Below, in pieces: positions 49,179 through 62,036 of a stretch of 64,000 bases of DNA (the stretch's first letter is position 1; every line of letters starts with the position of its first letter). Both the position numbers and the translations under genes were made by a program. This DNA comes from Malurus cyaneus samueli (Eukaryota > Chordata > Aves > Passeriformes > Maluridae). A model generated the notes under the pieces. It searched no databases and had not been told where the DNA came from. It saw nothing but the letters and a program-made list of their open reading frames with translations. Location of the stretch: positions 130,891-194,890 of the forward strand of contig VKON01000201.1 in assembly GCA_009741485.1 (NCBI GenBank), written 5' to 3'.

Positions 49179-51400
49179 GTGAGAGAACTGCATTTTTTGC
49201 CACTTACTCTCCTTTTAATAAGCTAGGAAAACAAAACCTTCTCCACAATATTACTCAAATACTGTAAAACAAAAAAATCAGGGTAACTTTCATAGATATC
49301 TATGTTCAGAGAAAAGTAGGCAACAATAAAAATAATCTCAAATGAGAGAAAAATATTTTCATTTTATTAATTTTATTTGTAAAATGTTGGTTTCATAAAC
49401 TGATTTGTTGAAGTGTTATAAAGTGAAATATTTCTAGCTGTTCTAGTAAGACATGGAGTTGCAGTTTGCACCAAATGTTGGATGATGCATTTAGTTACAT
49501 TAAACAGTACATTGCTGCAACTTTGGCAAGCTGAGAGAAAACAACTAAATAGCATTTTAAAAGAGGCAGTGCTTCTGACCCAGTATTTTTAACTCTCAAA
49601 ATACTCCATGAAAGCTACTATAAATGAGTTATGATGGTATGTTCTTTCAAGCATGAACTTGGTTATATTCCAAGTATATATAACCAATATAACCAATATA
49701 ACTTGGTTATATTCCACTGAGCCAAGTGAGCAAAAGTGAATATAGTTAAGATTTTTAAACTTAACATTTTTAAGGTTCACATAAAAGTCTTTGAGGTTCC
49801 ACTGTCATTTTCATATGTAATTTCATTACACGAGATGAAAAATTAATTTTGTTTTCTTTTTGCAGTGAGCCATTGCAGGATATTATATTTATATCATTAA
49901 GAGGTTTACATCTCTTTTAGAGGGCTGCAGATGCTTGAAAACAGCAGTATGTTGTGCTGCGGTAGTTGATGACTCATTGTTGCAGATAGAACTTTCAAAA
50001 GTAGTGAAGAGAAAATGATGTTTTCAAGTTTTGCGGAGAACCCCTCTGGTGCATATAATTTAGAGAAAGAGGTGTTATTTCAGCAAGTGCAAAACAGAAA
50101 TATATTTTCCATTAGACCTGTGTCTGCAGCAAAATGTTAAACTTCTCCATCAGAAAGAGTGAAAAGTACTCTCCGTTCATCCAGGTGCACATTTATAATT
50201 ATGTTTTATTGATTTTACCTGAGGAGCCATCAGTTGAACAGCTAGGAAACACATACGAAGAGATCAGTCAGTTCAGATTCCTACTAAAAAAATTGTCAAG
50301 GCTGGGGAAAAGATTGCCAAAAATCCTGCATTTTCTAAATGTCTTCCTGGGCTTGTTGGAGGGGTAGGAATGCCAAGATTTGCCTTACATTTCACAACTG
50401 CAGTTGCTGTATGGGTGCATAAATGGTAGCCAATCCGTTACGTGATTTAGGAGTGCTCTGCCTGTACCTGAGGTATGTGTTCTTTTAGCACAGGTACTAT
50501 ACACAAACATTGATTGGAAACTTTAATTTTACTGCAGTGTGAAGCATTGCTGCCATTGGCCTTCAGAGTTTGGGTATAAAGTTCTAAATTAGGTTGTGCC
50601 TTAAAAAAAAAAATCTACTTTAGAGCCCAGGTTCAGTAGAAAACAGAGTATTTCCTTCTATATTTCTAGAAGGCTTTAGTAAATTCATTGTGTAAATGCA
50701 TTTAACGAGAGTACACAAGGGCATTCACATTAGGTGTATCAGTTAACCTCTATTCATCCTTCCCATCTTTACCAAAAGCACCAAAAATGGTTTCTTACCT
50801 GTGCGCATCACTGCTGTGTGTAATCACATATTGTTGTCACCATTGTACCTCTCCTTCCTTCTCAGTTGCATATCATTGTTTATGTGTATTCAGGGTGTCT
50901 TCTGTTATATTAAATTTGAAGTTATTCATAGCAGGAGTTTTATCTTCATTGGTTTAGATGTCCTTAGGAAAGTGAAAGTCTGGTCAGATTTTGGGTTCAT
51001 GGGTGTAGTGAAATTCCAGTAGGTGATACATTTCCTTTTGTAAGCAGCCCTAGAAGTTGAGGGGGAAGAAAAGAGGTTTAAGAAAAAAGAGGTTTAAAAC
51101 AGTTAATGTACATATCTGACAGCTCCTTTTATGATCTTATAGCCTGGTCTTTTTTACATGTAAATAAATTATGACAATAAGTTTATTATGATAATGAACC
51201 AGTCAACCTCATCTTTTCCCAAATATCTCAGTAGAGTAGGTGTTGTTTTTTCTATATGGTCCTATTGTATATATTAATTTGTTCAGTATTCTCACATTCA
51301 TCTTCAGAAAGTGTAAGGAATTTTGATACTTTCTTTCTATTCTTTAAATTCTAAAAGTTCCCATTTTAAAGGTAATATCTGTTCTATTTTCTTTTAACAG
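49179..51400 (+). other. PAM intron between coding exons 2 and 3
   Basis: This is a 2.2-kb AT-rich intron. It holds a small direct repeat with inverted-repeat potential at 49656-49716. A + strand frame at 50134-50367 of 77 codons lacks splice-compatible similarity to PAM, and I treat it as chance. Confidence 0.85.
49656..49716. repeat. 17-bp direct repeat with internal inverted copies
   Basis: aacttggttatattcca occurs at 49656-49672 and 49700-49716. Between the copies, 'tataaccaa' is found twice and is complementary to part of the repeat, so hairpins are possible. Confidence 0.9.
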
Positions 51401-51458
51401 TCTGATACCTACCTCTGCATGTCAGTACCCCTGCCAGTGGATGATGAAGCCTATGTAG
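51401..51458 (+). CDS. PAM: PAM coding exon 3 (PHM domain)
   Basis: This is a short 58-bp exon, phase 0 in and phase 1 out, between a strong acceptor (tttcttttaacag) and a consensus donor (gtgagt). It encodes residues 72-90, SDTYLCMSVPLPVDDEAYV, and the first base of Val91. This is the PHM segment in which the cysteine (Cys77 here) forms a conserved disulfide with a later cysteine, followed by the PVDDEA loop that leads into the copper-binding strand. Length and phase fit the vertebrate gene. It is too short to be found by ORF length; recognition rests on peptide similarity and splice-site quality on both sides. Confidence 0.95.
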
Positions 51459-52899
51459 GTGAGTATTGGTTAACTGAAAGAACTTAAGCAAGCCCCTTTG
51501 AAGAACCTCAACATTTTCTTTTTTCTCTTTGACTCACATGGACTCAATCTTTGGATGTCAGATTTTCCAAAATGCACTTGTCATGGCTAATGCAGAAACA
51601 AACTAGAGGGAGCTACTTAGAGTCAAGATAACAAACTATGTCTGAAAAGATTCATGAGTAATAGCAGTTAAAGAGCTGCATGCAGCTGCCTCTGGCAGTC
51701 AGCCCCAAACAGTCCCATTTGTAAAGTATTGGCTTTCTGTCTCTGGCCGGATACTTAATTCTGCACTGCTGGACAGACTGTTTAATTACGTGCTGATATA
51801 GGCCGTAACTCCTTTGCTCTTACAGTCAGTGTTGACTGCTGAAAGATTTTACTTCGAGAAGGAAACAAACCCTCTCCCTTTCTTCTTTTTTCCTTTCCTT
51901 GATTTTTTTTTTCCTAATGTAATCGCATGGCATGAATAAGATGGTAAACAAGTCAAAGAAGTACTGTCATACGTTACAAATGTTCTCAGAAAGTCTTTGA
52001 GGTACTTAGAACATTATGAAGTTGTTCAGATAAAAAGAAACCTTATTGGTTTGGCTGAAGATAGTTTTGCTATCAGAATATGCCATAAACTGTGTAAAAG
52101 GAAGCAATACTTTTCTTCCTTTGCAGTTTTGTTGCATTTTAGGATATCTGAACTTAATAAAGAGTGGTGAGAATCCCATATAGTTACTGATGTAGTATAT
52201 TATGAAACTGTAGCTCCTTGTGGAAATCCTTTGGAGATAGAATATTGTGTTTTGATTTTCGTGTTGTATTGCAGTAACTAAAAAAATGAGTAAATTTTTT
52301 TCCTGTGCTTTCGCTATCTGTTTCTAAAGTGAGAATCTAACCTCACATTTTGGTTGTGAGTATGATCCCAGAAGGAAAAATGAACATAGAAAGTAGTGAG
52401 TGCTCACTCTTGGATAAACTATGCCGTGCTGTGTATGCAATAGACACTTCTGCTTTTGTTGATTCATAGAAAGGCAATACTACTAACTTCCTGCTTAGGC
52501 AGCTTTTATTTAGTGTTTCACTGAGTTGAAAATTTCCTACAGTTAACTTCACTATTAGGTTGCTGCACACCTAGTTCTGTTGTTAGTGTTAAAGCAATGT
52601 CAACTATTTCTGATGGTGTGTATGGCTTACAAGGACCTACTGAAAGAATTTGCCTAAAAGTGGTGGAGTTCTCACTGCAAATCATGAAATACAACCCATT
52701 TTATTTTTTTGTTGAGACCTAGCAGTTCTTTACCTGATTTTTACAGGATTTGGTCACTTATCCAGTGATGACTGTTCTTGAGTATCTGTCATTACAAAGC
52801 AGAGTAAGGTCTTGACAGAGAAACCATTCTAGCTGCTATGTAGAACTTTGAAGAGCAAGAGGAACTGGAGGAGCAATTTGTAATAAAACCAGCTTGTTG

Positions 52900-52914
52900 N
52901 NNNNNNNNNNNNNN
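52900..52914. other. Assembly gap (15 N)
   Basis: Fifteen N bases interrupt the PAM intron. The flanks are ordinary AT-rich sequence. The true gap size is unknown. Confidence 1.
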
Positions 52915-55371
52915 TATGCTTTTAATCTAAAAGAAAATTATTAGGTTTTTTTCCTCTTTTGTCACTTCCACCCAGAATGAATAGGCATATGGTCAGTCTG
53001 AAGCATTCCATCTTACGTGAAATCACTGGAAAGTGTTACTCATGGAAAAGACTCAGATTGCAGTCTCCATAATCCACAGAAGTTACCTCATCTTCAAAAA
53101 GAATGTACTGAATCATATCTGGTTGCAGACAGTAGAAAGAATGCAGAATGGCCTAGCTTCTAAACAATTGGATAGAAAACAGATTTTTTTCAGGAAAGAG
53201 GATACAGTCCATATTTTTATGGTTTAAGTAGAATCTGCCTTCATTGCATTGCCAATAAATGGTGTAATTAACTTTCCTTAAAACGTACTGTTTTGCTTTG
53301 TGACAAAAATGCTGGAAAACTAGCATATGAATTGTCACTGGATTGGCTGTTTAGTGGTGTATTGAGAAGACATCTAAGGATGTTCTGTGTATTCTGAGGA
53401 GCTTCAACATGAGGATATGTGAATACCCATAACTGAAACAATAAACTGGGTTCCTGAGATAGTTTGATGATACAGCTTCATGTTCTGCCTTCAGTTCAAT
53501 TTATTTGCTAAATAAATGTCTTATGTGTGAGTGTTTTTCCCTTTTACAGTTTAAAAGGACATTTTTATGACCAAGTGAGTTTAGTTTCACCATGACTCAC
53601 TAATTTGTTACTTTTTTTTTCCCTTTACTTTCCTAATTTTACCCCTGTTTATTCCCTCTTCCAAGACATTGTGGAAGAGGGGACTCCCATTGTGGAAGCA
53701 AGATATTTTTGTTGCATATTGGTGAAATATAAGGACCTTGGAAGAGAGAGCTTCTATTTTAGTATTGTATGTGAGCAGTACTATGTTTTTTAATGCATAG
53801 AATTTTTTTTCTGTACCAGTTTTTCAATATTGGTATTAAATTTTTATTTAAGAGTTTCAAATTGAGACTTGAACTTTGCTGTTCCCCTAAAAGAAACCAG
53901 TGAACTTTCACGCTTGCAGAGGGAGAGTGGGTATAACTTTGTACTGCAGAACTGGAGGGATACTGTACCAAAATTGACCAACTTGTTCCGAATCAGTGCT
54001 GAGACATTATCAGAGGAAGAAATTGATCTAACTACTTAATGAAATGTCACCAGCTAGAAGGAAAATTAGAGCAGGTTTTGCCCTGTACATCTTTTTCAGG
54101 CATGCATTTTTATATTTTTTCAGACGCTGTTTTCTGCATTGTGTTCTTTAGTGGGGGTCAGGCTGTCAAAGTTGAGATTTCTATCTGAACCAGTTGTTTC
54201 TCTATTCCCAAAGGGCTGTAAATAATCACAAATTGGGGTAGGGAAGGTGTGTTTTTATGAGGTGGGTTGGTGTATCTTTAGGTTTATGTAAAGAACATAC
54301 CTTTTGGTCCTGTGAAGTGAAATGGCTGTCAGATTAATACATAAAATGTTCTTAGTGAGTGAGATAAATATGTAATTTCTCAAGGAAATATCACTCCAGT
54401 TATGTTTTTAAAACATATCATTGCAGTTTTCTCCTTCTGCATCACGTTTGATTAATTTTTATAAATAAGTAGCCCAACCTGAAGCTCAGATGCGTCTTTA
54501 ATAGTGCGAGCATTTGTAAAAATCAGTTTTTCATTACTAAGCTGTAGAGATAGCTAAAGGGTGCTGTACGGACACTCATAAAAATTGAGTCTGACAGTGA
54601 GCCACTCAGCCAAAAAACTTGTTATCTTCACTTGTTTACACTCATTCACATGGGTGACCAGTAAATAAATGCCTTTTTCTTACTGACTCATATTAAGTCC
54701 CTATCTGTCAGACTGTGCTGTATAAATGATATTAAGTCTTCTACATTCAGCAGCACAAATTGAAATAATTAGATATTTTATTATTTTTCATGCCTAAAGG
54801 ACTCTGAGAAGCTCTAGGTTACTCTGTTGTGGCAGGTATAAACTTTCCTATTGCCAAGCAATGATGATTTCACTGTATTGGAGGTGTCTAATGTCTCTCT
54901 AATTTGCCAGACTATGGACACTGAGTTATTGATAAATTTCTTTTAATTAAATTCTGTGATAGAAAGGACAACAACACTAAAAAAAAACCAAAACTATCAA
55001 CTTTATTTAATTGAATTGTTATTTGTAAGGATTACCTTCTTAGAAATTATTTTTTAAAATACATATTTTAAGTACATACTGTTAAGATTAAACTGATGTC
55101 ATGTTTGCTTCATTCCTGTTTCTCCTGGAGTTTGTAGTTCTAAGAAGTACTTGATCAAGAAATTAAATCAAGCTTCAATTTTGTATGTATACCAAAACTA
55201 CTAGTGTTATTTTAGTAATCATTTGTGTCACTCCTCCATGCATCAAAAAAACTAATTAAATTATGCAGTAATTGCTATTGAGTATTCATCTGTTCATTAC
55301 TGTAAAATGTGGAGGCTGTCAACTAGGAAAATAAGACTTTTGTTTGGTATTTCTTAAACCTTTGGTAGTGA

Positions 55372-55841
55372 CCATTCCCAGCACAGGAAGGACTTGGATG
55401 GAGCTGTTGAAGAGAGTGCAGAGGAGGCACCAAGATGATCCGAGGCATGGAGCACCTCTGCTGTGAGGAAAGGCTGAGAGAATTGGGGTTGTTTAGCCTG
55501 AAGAAGAGAAGGCGTCTGGGTAACCTAGATGTGGCCTTCACAAGAAAGATGGAGAGGGATTTTTTTTCACAAAAACATGGAGTGACAGGCAAAGCAGGAA
55601 TGGAAAGAGTAGGTTCAGATTAGCTATTAGGAGAAAATTCTTTCCTGTGAGAGTGGTGAGGCCGTGATACAGGTTGCCCAGAGAAGCTGTGACTGCCCCA
55701 TCCCTGGAAGTGTTCAAGGCCAGATTGTATGGAGCTCTTAGAAACCTGAACTAGGGGAAGGTATCCCTGCCATGACATTGGGATTGAAACATGATGATAT
55801 TTAAGGTCCCCTCAAACCCCAGCCACTTTCTCATTCTGTAA
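55372..55841 (+). mobile_element. CR1 LINE 3' end, + strand
   Basis: A near-complete CR1 3' region of about 470 bp, with blocks gaggaaaggctgagagaatt, 'tgccccatccctggaag', 'gttcaaggccagattg' and 'ttaaggtcccctcaaa', ends in an ATTCTGT-type terminus. It is sense-oriented within a PAM intron and lacks coding potential. Confidence 0.92.
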
Positions 55842-58128
55842 CAGGTACTGCATTTGACTTGAATCCCACATTAATCTGTATGATTTTTTTGACATAGGAT
55901 TTATTCAGATGGATATTTTGTGTGTTTATTTCAGCCCTCTCTTTTGAAGATTATATGCTTGTGTGTGCTGCTGCAGAGATGGCTATACTGTAACTACCTG
56001 TACAAAGCTCTCCTAAGCTCATAGGCTGACTGAGAGGCTTTCCAATGCTTCCTTAAACAATGATGAGGTACATCATCTAAAATAGTGTATGCCAGAAATC
56101 TGATTTTGCTTTGTTAGTTCTGGTGTATTATTTTCTCTTAGTAAGAGTAGCATTCAGTGAGGTATGTGTAATAAGTTTTATAACAGTGCTTAAAGGTCCT
56201 GTCCACAGATTAGGGTTTCATTGTAATAGGCACTGAGTGGAGGGAATAAAAGACTTTCTGAAACACTCATCAGAGCAAATACTCAGAATGAGAGAGTGAT
56301 AGAGAAATAAAAAGAAACAGTTAGATAGTATTAAGCAACAGGGCAGGTAGTGGTTTAACAGTTAACAGGCCTAACCTTCAATTCTATTTTTATTGAAGGC
56401 GGTCTTAATAGGTGGTACTTACAGTGCAATTTGTACCGGTATTAAAGTTAATGAACTTTGTTGTTACAGTAAAGTTAATGAAGTTTCACATGTGTGAACT
56501 GCTTATAAACCCCTTCACTCACTTAGATTGAGAGCAGCAGTTTAAAACACCAAAATATCTGAAAACTGAGGTGGGAAGTCCACATAAAATGACTCGTTGC
56601 CTCTGCCATGTGAGAACAAAGTATAATTTCATTACTAATGGTTACTCATAAAAACATCAAAACAAAAAGTCTTTCTGTAACACAGATTAGGCTTTTATCT
56701 ATGAAATTAGTAGAATTTGCTTGCAGGAAAAGAAAGATATTAGGTCGTCTCTAGACTTCATTCATCCTGGCAGCTTGTGTACTTCTGAATCCATGTATGG
56801 CACTCAAAGTACCTTCCAAGAGCATGTGGGTACATCTCTTACTTCCCAAACCAAGCCCTCAGCTATGGCATGCTCATTTCCTTACAGTCTGGCTACATGC
56901 CTTATATCATCAAGCTAAAACTTGACTTGCATGCTATAACTTTTGCCTGGTTTTCCTTACTTTCCGTAACAGATCTCAGTTTCAGAAATTGGGTTAGAAG
57001 CTATTTGATTTTTTTATCATCATGAAACTGGGACAATAACTCCACATCATCATTCATTTCAGAAATCCTGCCATTCCTCTGTGTTGAAATACTGACTTCT
57101 GAGTCCAGGTGCTGGCATAAATTGTGGGAGCAAAACAGTGTTTCACTGGCTTCCAGCTTCACAAGTTAATATCTAAAAGACACTTAGTTGGAGGCTCTTC
57201 ACTGTCTATGTATGTGTTAAGGCAGGAGTAACTTGTCTTCAGAATTTCTGCTGTAGTATAAGGTTAAAAACCCTCCAGTGTTCTTCTCTACCATAGATGA
57301 AAAATTTCATTGCAGGAATGTAGCTTGCTTTATTTTTAGACACACCATCATTCTACTTTCATGGTCAATATTACTACAATGATGTTGTTAAACTTTTTAC
57401 TGTGTTACACAGGATCACAAGTGCTTGAGAAACCAAACCACTGGTTTATCTGTGGCATAGGGTAAAGACCAGACATTTGAGAGGTGAACATTTCAGTTTC
57501 TAGTAATGGTAAATATTTAGGCAATGAGATCATGTTGACTTTAAACAAATCTTGTCTTCCATTCCCAAGGGTATGACGTATTAAAGAGAATCAGTCATAA
57601 TCCCTTCTTGGAACTGTTGTCCCAAGAAAGGGGCAGGTAGAATATGGAAAGAAGATATTACTAATACATAAGATTTTAGTTGCTCTTAATTGTAACTTAC
57701 TGTCTGTATTTTTTATGAAGTGCGAAAGAAGTAGAAGAGTATTATTAAATCACAAGTACAAATTTCAAAGGTAGATTGCAATTAGACTGGTGACAGTAAA
57801 ACTTTGTGGTTTGGGGATCCATTTATATATTAACTGAGTATATTATTTAACTTCTGGGGGAAATACAGTGGCTTTGACTGGGAACTTAATATTTCTTTTT
57901 CTTAATGAATAAATGAGGTACAGTGTTTTAGCTTGGAAGGTAGGTTGTTGAATGAAGATTTAAGGAGAACGTGTAAGTGGAATGCAGAACAAACACCCCA
58001 CAAAGGGGTGGGGACATACTTGTCTTATTTGTAGCATTACAGGGAAAAAATGGCACAAGGTGATCTTGGTTATGTAACTTATGATAAGATCATGGAGAGC
58101 TTACTTGTTTTGCCATGCTGTTTTTCAG

Positions 58129-58216
58129 TTGACTTTAAGCCTCATGCCAGCATGGACACAGTCCATCATATGTTACTCTTTGGATGTAAGGAACCCTCTT
58201 CTACTGAAAGTTACTG
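58129..58216 (+). CDS. PAM: PAM coding exon 4: CuH-site His-His of PHM
   Basis: This is an 88-bp exon, phase 1 in and phase 2 out. The acceptor follows a T-run ending tttttcag and the donor is gtaaga. It completes Val91 and encodes DFKPHASMDTVHHMLLFGC followed by KEPSSTESY and TG of a Trp codon. His103-His104 correspond to the His-His pair (107/108 in rat) that ligates the CuH electron-transfer copper of PHM. Cys110 matches the conserved FGC cysteine. The Trp codon is split TG|G, so the next exon must begin with G. No such exon with a valid frame was found in the remaining 5.8 kb, so the gene continues beyond the window. Confidence 0.95.
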
Positions 58217-59399
58217 GTAAGAACTGCATCTTGCTCTTGTTATTACCCACATTTTTTTGGTGTTAATTTCTTCCATATAAACCTCTTAAGTGTCACAATT
58301 TCTTGGAAAAGTAGGAAAATTTAGAATGAAGTTGAAATGTGTAACTATCTAGTCTTTCAACATTTAAAATATTTTGTTGGGGTTATTTAAGCAACTCCTA
58401 CATAAGGTGGGAAAAATACCTGTTTCCTGATTCTTCATGACCAATAGACTGTCTTCAGGGAGGAGACAGAAGGGAGCAGAGTGTCACTGAATACCAAGAA
58501 ATTGAGCTTCACCAATAGGTTGCTGCTTTTCTCTGTGTGAAGTTGTGCAGCAGGTGTTCAGAATGAAACTGAGTAAAGGATAAGCTGAAGAAGATTCTCT
58601 TTATCAAGTGGAAGTCGGCTTGCCCTTCTAAATGCCTGAGCAGTGGGAACACAGGGAAACACCCAGTGCCACTAAAATAGGTATGGGGAGGCAAAGTGAA
58701 GAGAATGTGATGGCGGGTGGAAATTAATCATCTGTCCAGTAATTTTGCAAGTTTGCTGCAGACTTTCAAAAGAGAGCAGATGAGATATTGCTGATGCTAC
58801 AAAGGTTATATGAATTATTCTGAACTGTTCTGACAGAGTTGTATAATTATAATTTATCTATAAATTACCAAAAGGGTAACTAGAGCTAGAATTAGAACTA
58901 ATAGCATAGTATAATATATATCCAGGAAAAATATCCCAAACCATTTTGAATGCTTGTTTTAGGGAGGTGATTTGATTAATATTTTAAACATACGCAACAA
59001 ATTTCTCTCAAAAGTCTTATCTCCTGTTTACCTATTAACCAACTGTTCTAATATTGAAACTGTTATAACTTTCACAGTAGTGCAAGAAAACCAGATACTT
59101 AGGAAGTTCCAAAGAAAAACGGAAAAGACAGAATTTCTATTAGTTTCTTTTTCCAGCAGACAGCTTTTCTGTATTTGTTGTGTTGTATATTGTATTCAAA
59201 TATAGTCTATCATCTTTTAAAAATACACCAACATAAAACTTATCCATTTTGGCCTTTTGAAAACAGATTAGCCTCCTGTTTAAAACTAAGTAGATTGTAC
59301 ATGGAGCTTGTGCTGTTTTCATATTTTGGGAAGTAATTTTATTAGAACCTTGGGATAATTTGTACACCTACCTGTCAAACCATGAAATACTGATTTAGT

Positions 59400-59894
59400 T
59401 GTGGTGGATTTAGCTTAGCTGGATACCAGGTTACCACCAATGTGCTCTATGTCTCCATTTCCTCAGCAGGATGGAGGAAAATTCTTGAGTCAAAATAAAG
59501 GCAATTTAATAAAGCAAAAGCAAATGCTGTGCAGAAGCAGAGGAAAACAAAATATTTTATTCTCTACTTCCCATCACCAACCCACTTCCCAGAAAGCAGG
59601 ACTTCAGCACAAGTAATGGTTGCTCTGGAAGACAAAAGTCAAAAATAACAAATGTGTGTGTGTGTCCCCACCTCCTTTCTCCTTCTTTCTCTTGCCTGTT
59701 ACTGTTGAGCTGTTCCATACAGTAGGCAACATCCCTTTAGTCAGTTTGTCTCAGCTGGCCTGGCTGTGGCCTCTACTAAAATGTTTCCTGTTTACCCATG
59801 TTTTATCAACACCTTTCTAGCTACCCATGCAAAGCCCAGCACCATTAGGGTTGCTTTGGGGAAAATTAACGCCATCTTAGCCAGACCCAGTACA
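59400..59894 (-). mobile_element. ERVL-type LTR, antisense (about 495 bp)
   Basis: This is the same family as 38094-38587 and almost the same length. Edges are TGTGGTGG at 59400 and CAGTACA at 59894. On the minus strand a 'tattaaattgcctttatt' stretch sits where the family has its polyadenylation region. It lies in a PAM intron in antisense orientation and no internal sequence adjoins it. Confidence 0.8.
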
Positions 59895-59957
59895 TTTATG
59901 TTGTGTTTAAATGTGCTATTTCTGTTTTTTCCTATGCAGGTTTGATTAATCTTGCTT

Positions 59958-59973
59958 TTTTTTTTTTTTAATG
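59958..59973. repeat. Poly-T tract
   Basis: A run of about 15 T residues lies just downstream of the LTR end. Confidence 0.8.
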
Positions 59974-61182
59974 TGTAGTTTCTGAGGTTTGTGTCTGCTT
60001 TGCATTCTGAAAATGCAAGTTCTTCTTTTACTGTCTCATAATTTCACATGCCTGTTTGTGCAGCAGTTTGCAGCCATTTATCTTCTTCTGCCCGCAGCTC
60101 TCTGCAAGGCTAGAAAGATCATCGTGTATTTTCTGCACAAAAGAGACTAGAGTGTGCTGGAGATCTCAAAGCTATTTTTTTAAGTAATTGTGATGACTGT
60201 GTGTTATTGGTCCTTATTGCTGTTTATTTTATTTGGTAATTTTCTGTTCCCTTTGTTACCTGAAGGCTAGCAAGTGATGATTTCACTTGCTCTTTCAACT
60301 TCTGGGGGAAAAAGTGGTTGTTTTGGCATGCAGCTATAAGACTTGTTTAGCAAGGATCCTTTCCTTACCTTTTACATGGTCAGTGTTTTTACAGAGCCAG
60401 CTTTTCTTCAATCAAGGCATGCCACATAGATTTTTTTTTTCTAGTTTCTTAATCAAAGTTCTGGGAATATTAGTCATATATGGTTTGTCAAGTCAAGAGC
60501 TACTTCTCATACCATTATGATGTGGATTAGTTGTATTATGGAAAAATAGGCTGTTAAGAACATTCAGAATGCAAGGCCAAAATTAATCCTGATGTGTGAA
60601 GTTTCATTGAGGCCAGTTTTGAGTGGGAAGGAATGAGAAGCATCCAGATGACGCTGTTTGGATTAGCTGCACTTTGGCCATAGCAGCACTGAGCCAAAAT
60701 CCATGATGCCCATCTGGCCTGCTGCCTTTTGTGGTGATGACACACTTCCTGCAAATGCCCCTTGTCTCCTGAAATGATGTGTGGAACCGGTGCTGATTCT
60801 GACATTCACTGCAACATGGTAGAATCTTTACCTGAATAAATCCTACAGGTTGTTCTCCCTTCTTGAAATTCACAGGCCCTTCCACAGAAAAAAAAACCAA
60901 ACCCAAAACAGTAGTTTCCAAGGGCTCATTGCCTCAGGCATTGCTCAGTGCATTAAAAGGTGCAGCTGCTTCTGTTCCTTGATCATAACTGGTCGTAGAA
61001 ACAGCCACAATGACAGTTGTGCCTGAGCTAGCAAACTCTGTTGAAATTGAAGTAATGTGCCTGAACTGACTGATCAAAAGTTCAGATTCTCTGTAGACAA
61101 TCAGGGAAGCAGTTGAATGCTTTAAAATAAAACGTTGAATTACTCAGAACTTGTTAGTCTCCTGGCAAGGCTGGTCTTGCAT

Positions 61183-62036
61183 TGAGTCAAACTGTCCCCG
61201 TTTGAAAGACAGGTATTTGCTAATGAAGGCAGGGACCCCCCTTGGAGTGGTGGCTATGACCCCCTTCCTTCTGAATTATTACAGCTTTGAAAAAAAATCA
61301 CGGGCTTTCAGGCAGGAATATGGGTAAAAAGGAATAACAGTTTTTACTAATATATATATATAACAAGGTGAAACAAGTAGCAATAACAATGCAACAACAG
61401 CACAGTCCAAACCTAGTGACAGCCTTATAGAAACAGTCTCCTTCTTGGCAAGATTACAGTTTGGTTGGCAGCGGCGCCGCTGGCCCCCCGGCTGAGCAGG
61501 GAGGGTGCAATGACTCCTCAGAGATGCAGGGGACGTGATGGTGCGGGTCCCGGCTAGCCAAGATCTCCCGCGGCTGGGATGATCGATACAAGATGGCAGA
61601 GGTGGATGAAGAAAAGTTTCTCTGCAAAACTCACAGCGGAAAAACGCCGGTGCTCTTCTGGACAGCAAGAAACCCAGGACAGTAAAAGAGACGAGCAGGA
61701 ATCCCGCGGACGCGAGATGGGAATGGAGCAGAGTTCACCCTCCTGAAGCTGGAGTCCTAGCAAGCCACCGCCGAGCAAAAGCACGGGGCGCCAGCAGGAA
61801 AAACCCTCCTCTCTCCCAAAACCACAAAAAAAAAAAAAAAACCCCACTCCCCAATCCCCACCCCACCACACAAAAGCTGTCTCCCCATTTAGGGTGTGGC
61901 CATAGGTGTCATTGTCCCTTCAATCGCCCGGCCATTAACAAAACAGCTCGGCCATCAAGGTATCCCAGCAACAAATGGGATGAAAAAATTCCAAAAGAGA
62001 AGGAACAAAAGGAGAAGATTTTCAACCCAGGACACA
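61183..62036. mobile_element. LTR-like element, about 850 bp, GC-rich core
   Basis: From a TGAGTCAAACTG edge to a GGACACA edge (TG...CA ends), this block differs sharply from its AT-rich surroundings and contains the only CpG-dense stretch in the window (about 61465-61570 and 61700-61790). It resembles a bird ERV LTR family that I associate with Neoaves, including the 'ttgaagggacaatgac' stretch when read on the minus strand. Strand and exact edges are uncertain. Open frames inside it are repeat frames, not genes. Confidence 0.55.

Larger units (their letters stand above)
51459..58128 (+). other. PAM intron between coding exons 3 and 4
   Basis: This 6.7-kb intron contains a 15-N assembly gap (52900-52914) and one sense-oriented CR1 fragment (about 55372-55841). 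The remainder is AT-rich DNA without recognisable exons. The coding frame is continuous across it (V|V followed by DFKP), so no missing coding exon is needed at the gap. Confidence 0.85.

Noticed and set aside
50134..50367. 77-codon + strand frame inside the intron between PAM coding exons 2 and 3 as an alternative exon
   Set aside because: There is no PAM similarity, the exons on either side join in frame without it, and there is no convincing pair of splice sites.
59937..59950. Candidate acceptor and next PAM exon: cctatgcag followed by gtttgatt
   Set aside because: The G would complete Trp120 and the next codons resemble the expected Phe, but a TAA stop follows two codons later and no PHM similarity continues. 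It is a chance match.
61279..61871. Two long minus-strand frames as genes, or the CpG-rich block as the PAM promoter
   Set aside because: They sit inside an LTR-like repeat downstream of four PAM coding exons, so it cannot be the main promoter, and the frames have low-complexity composition.
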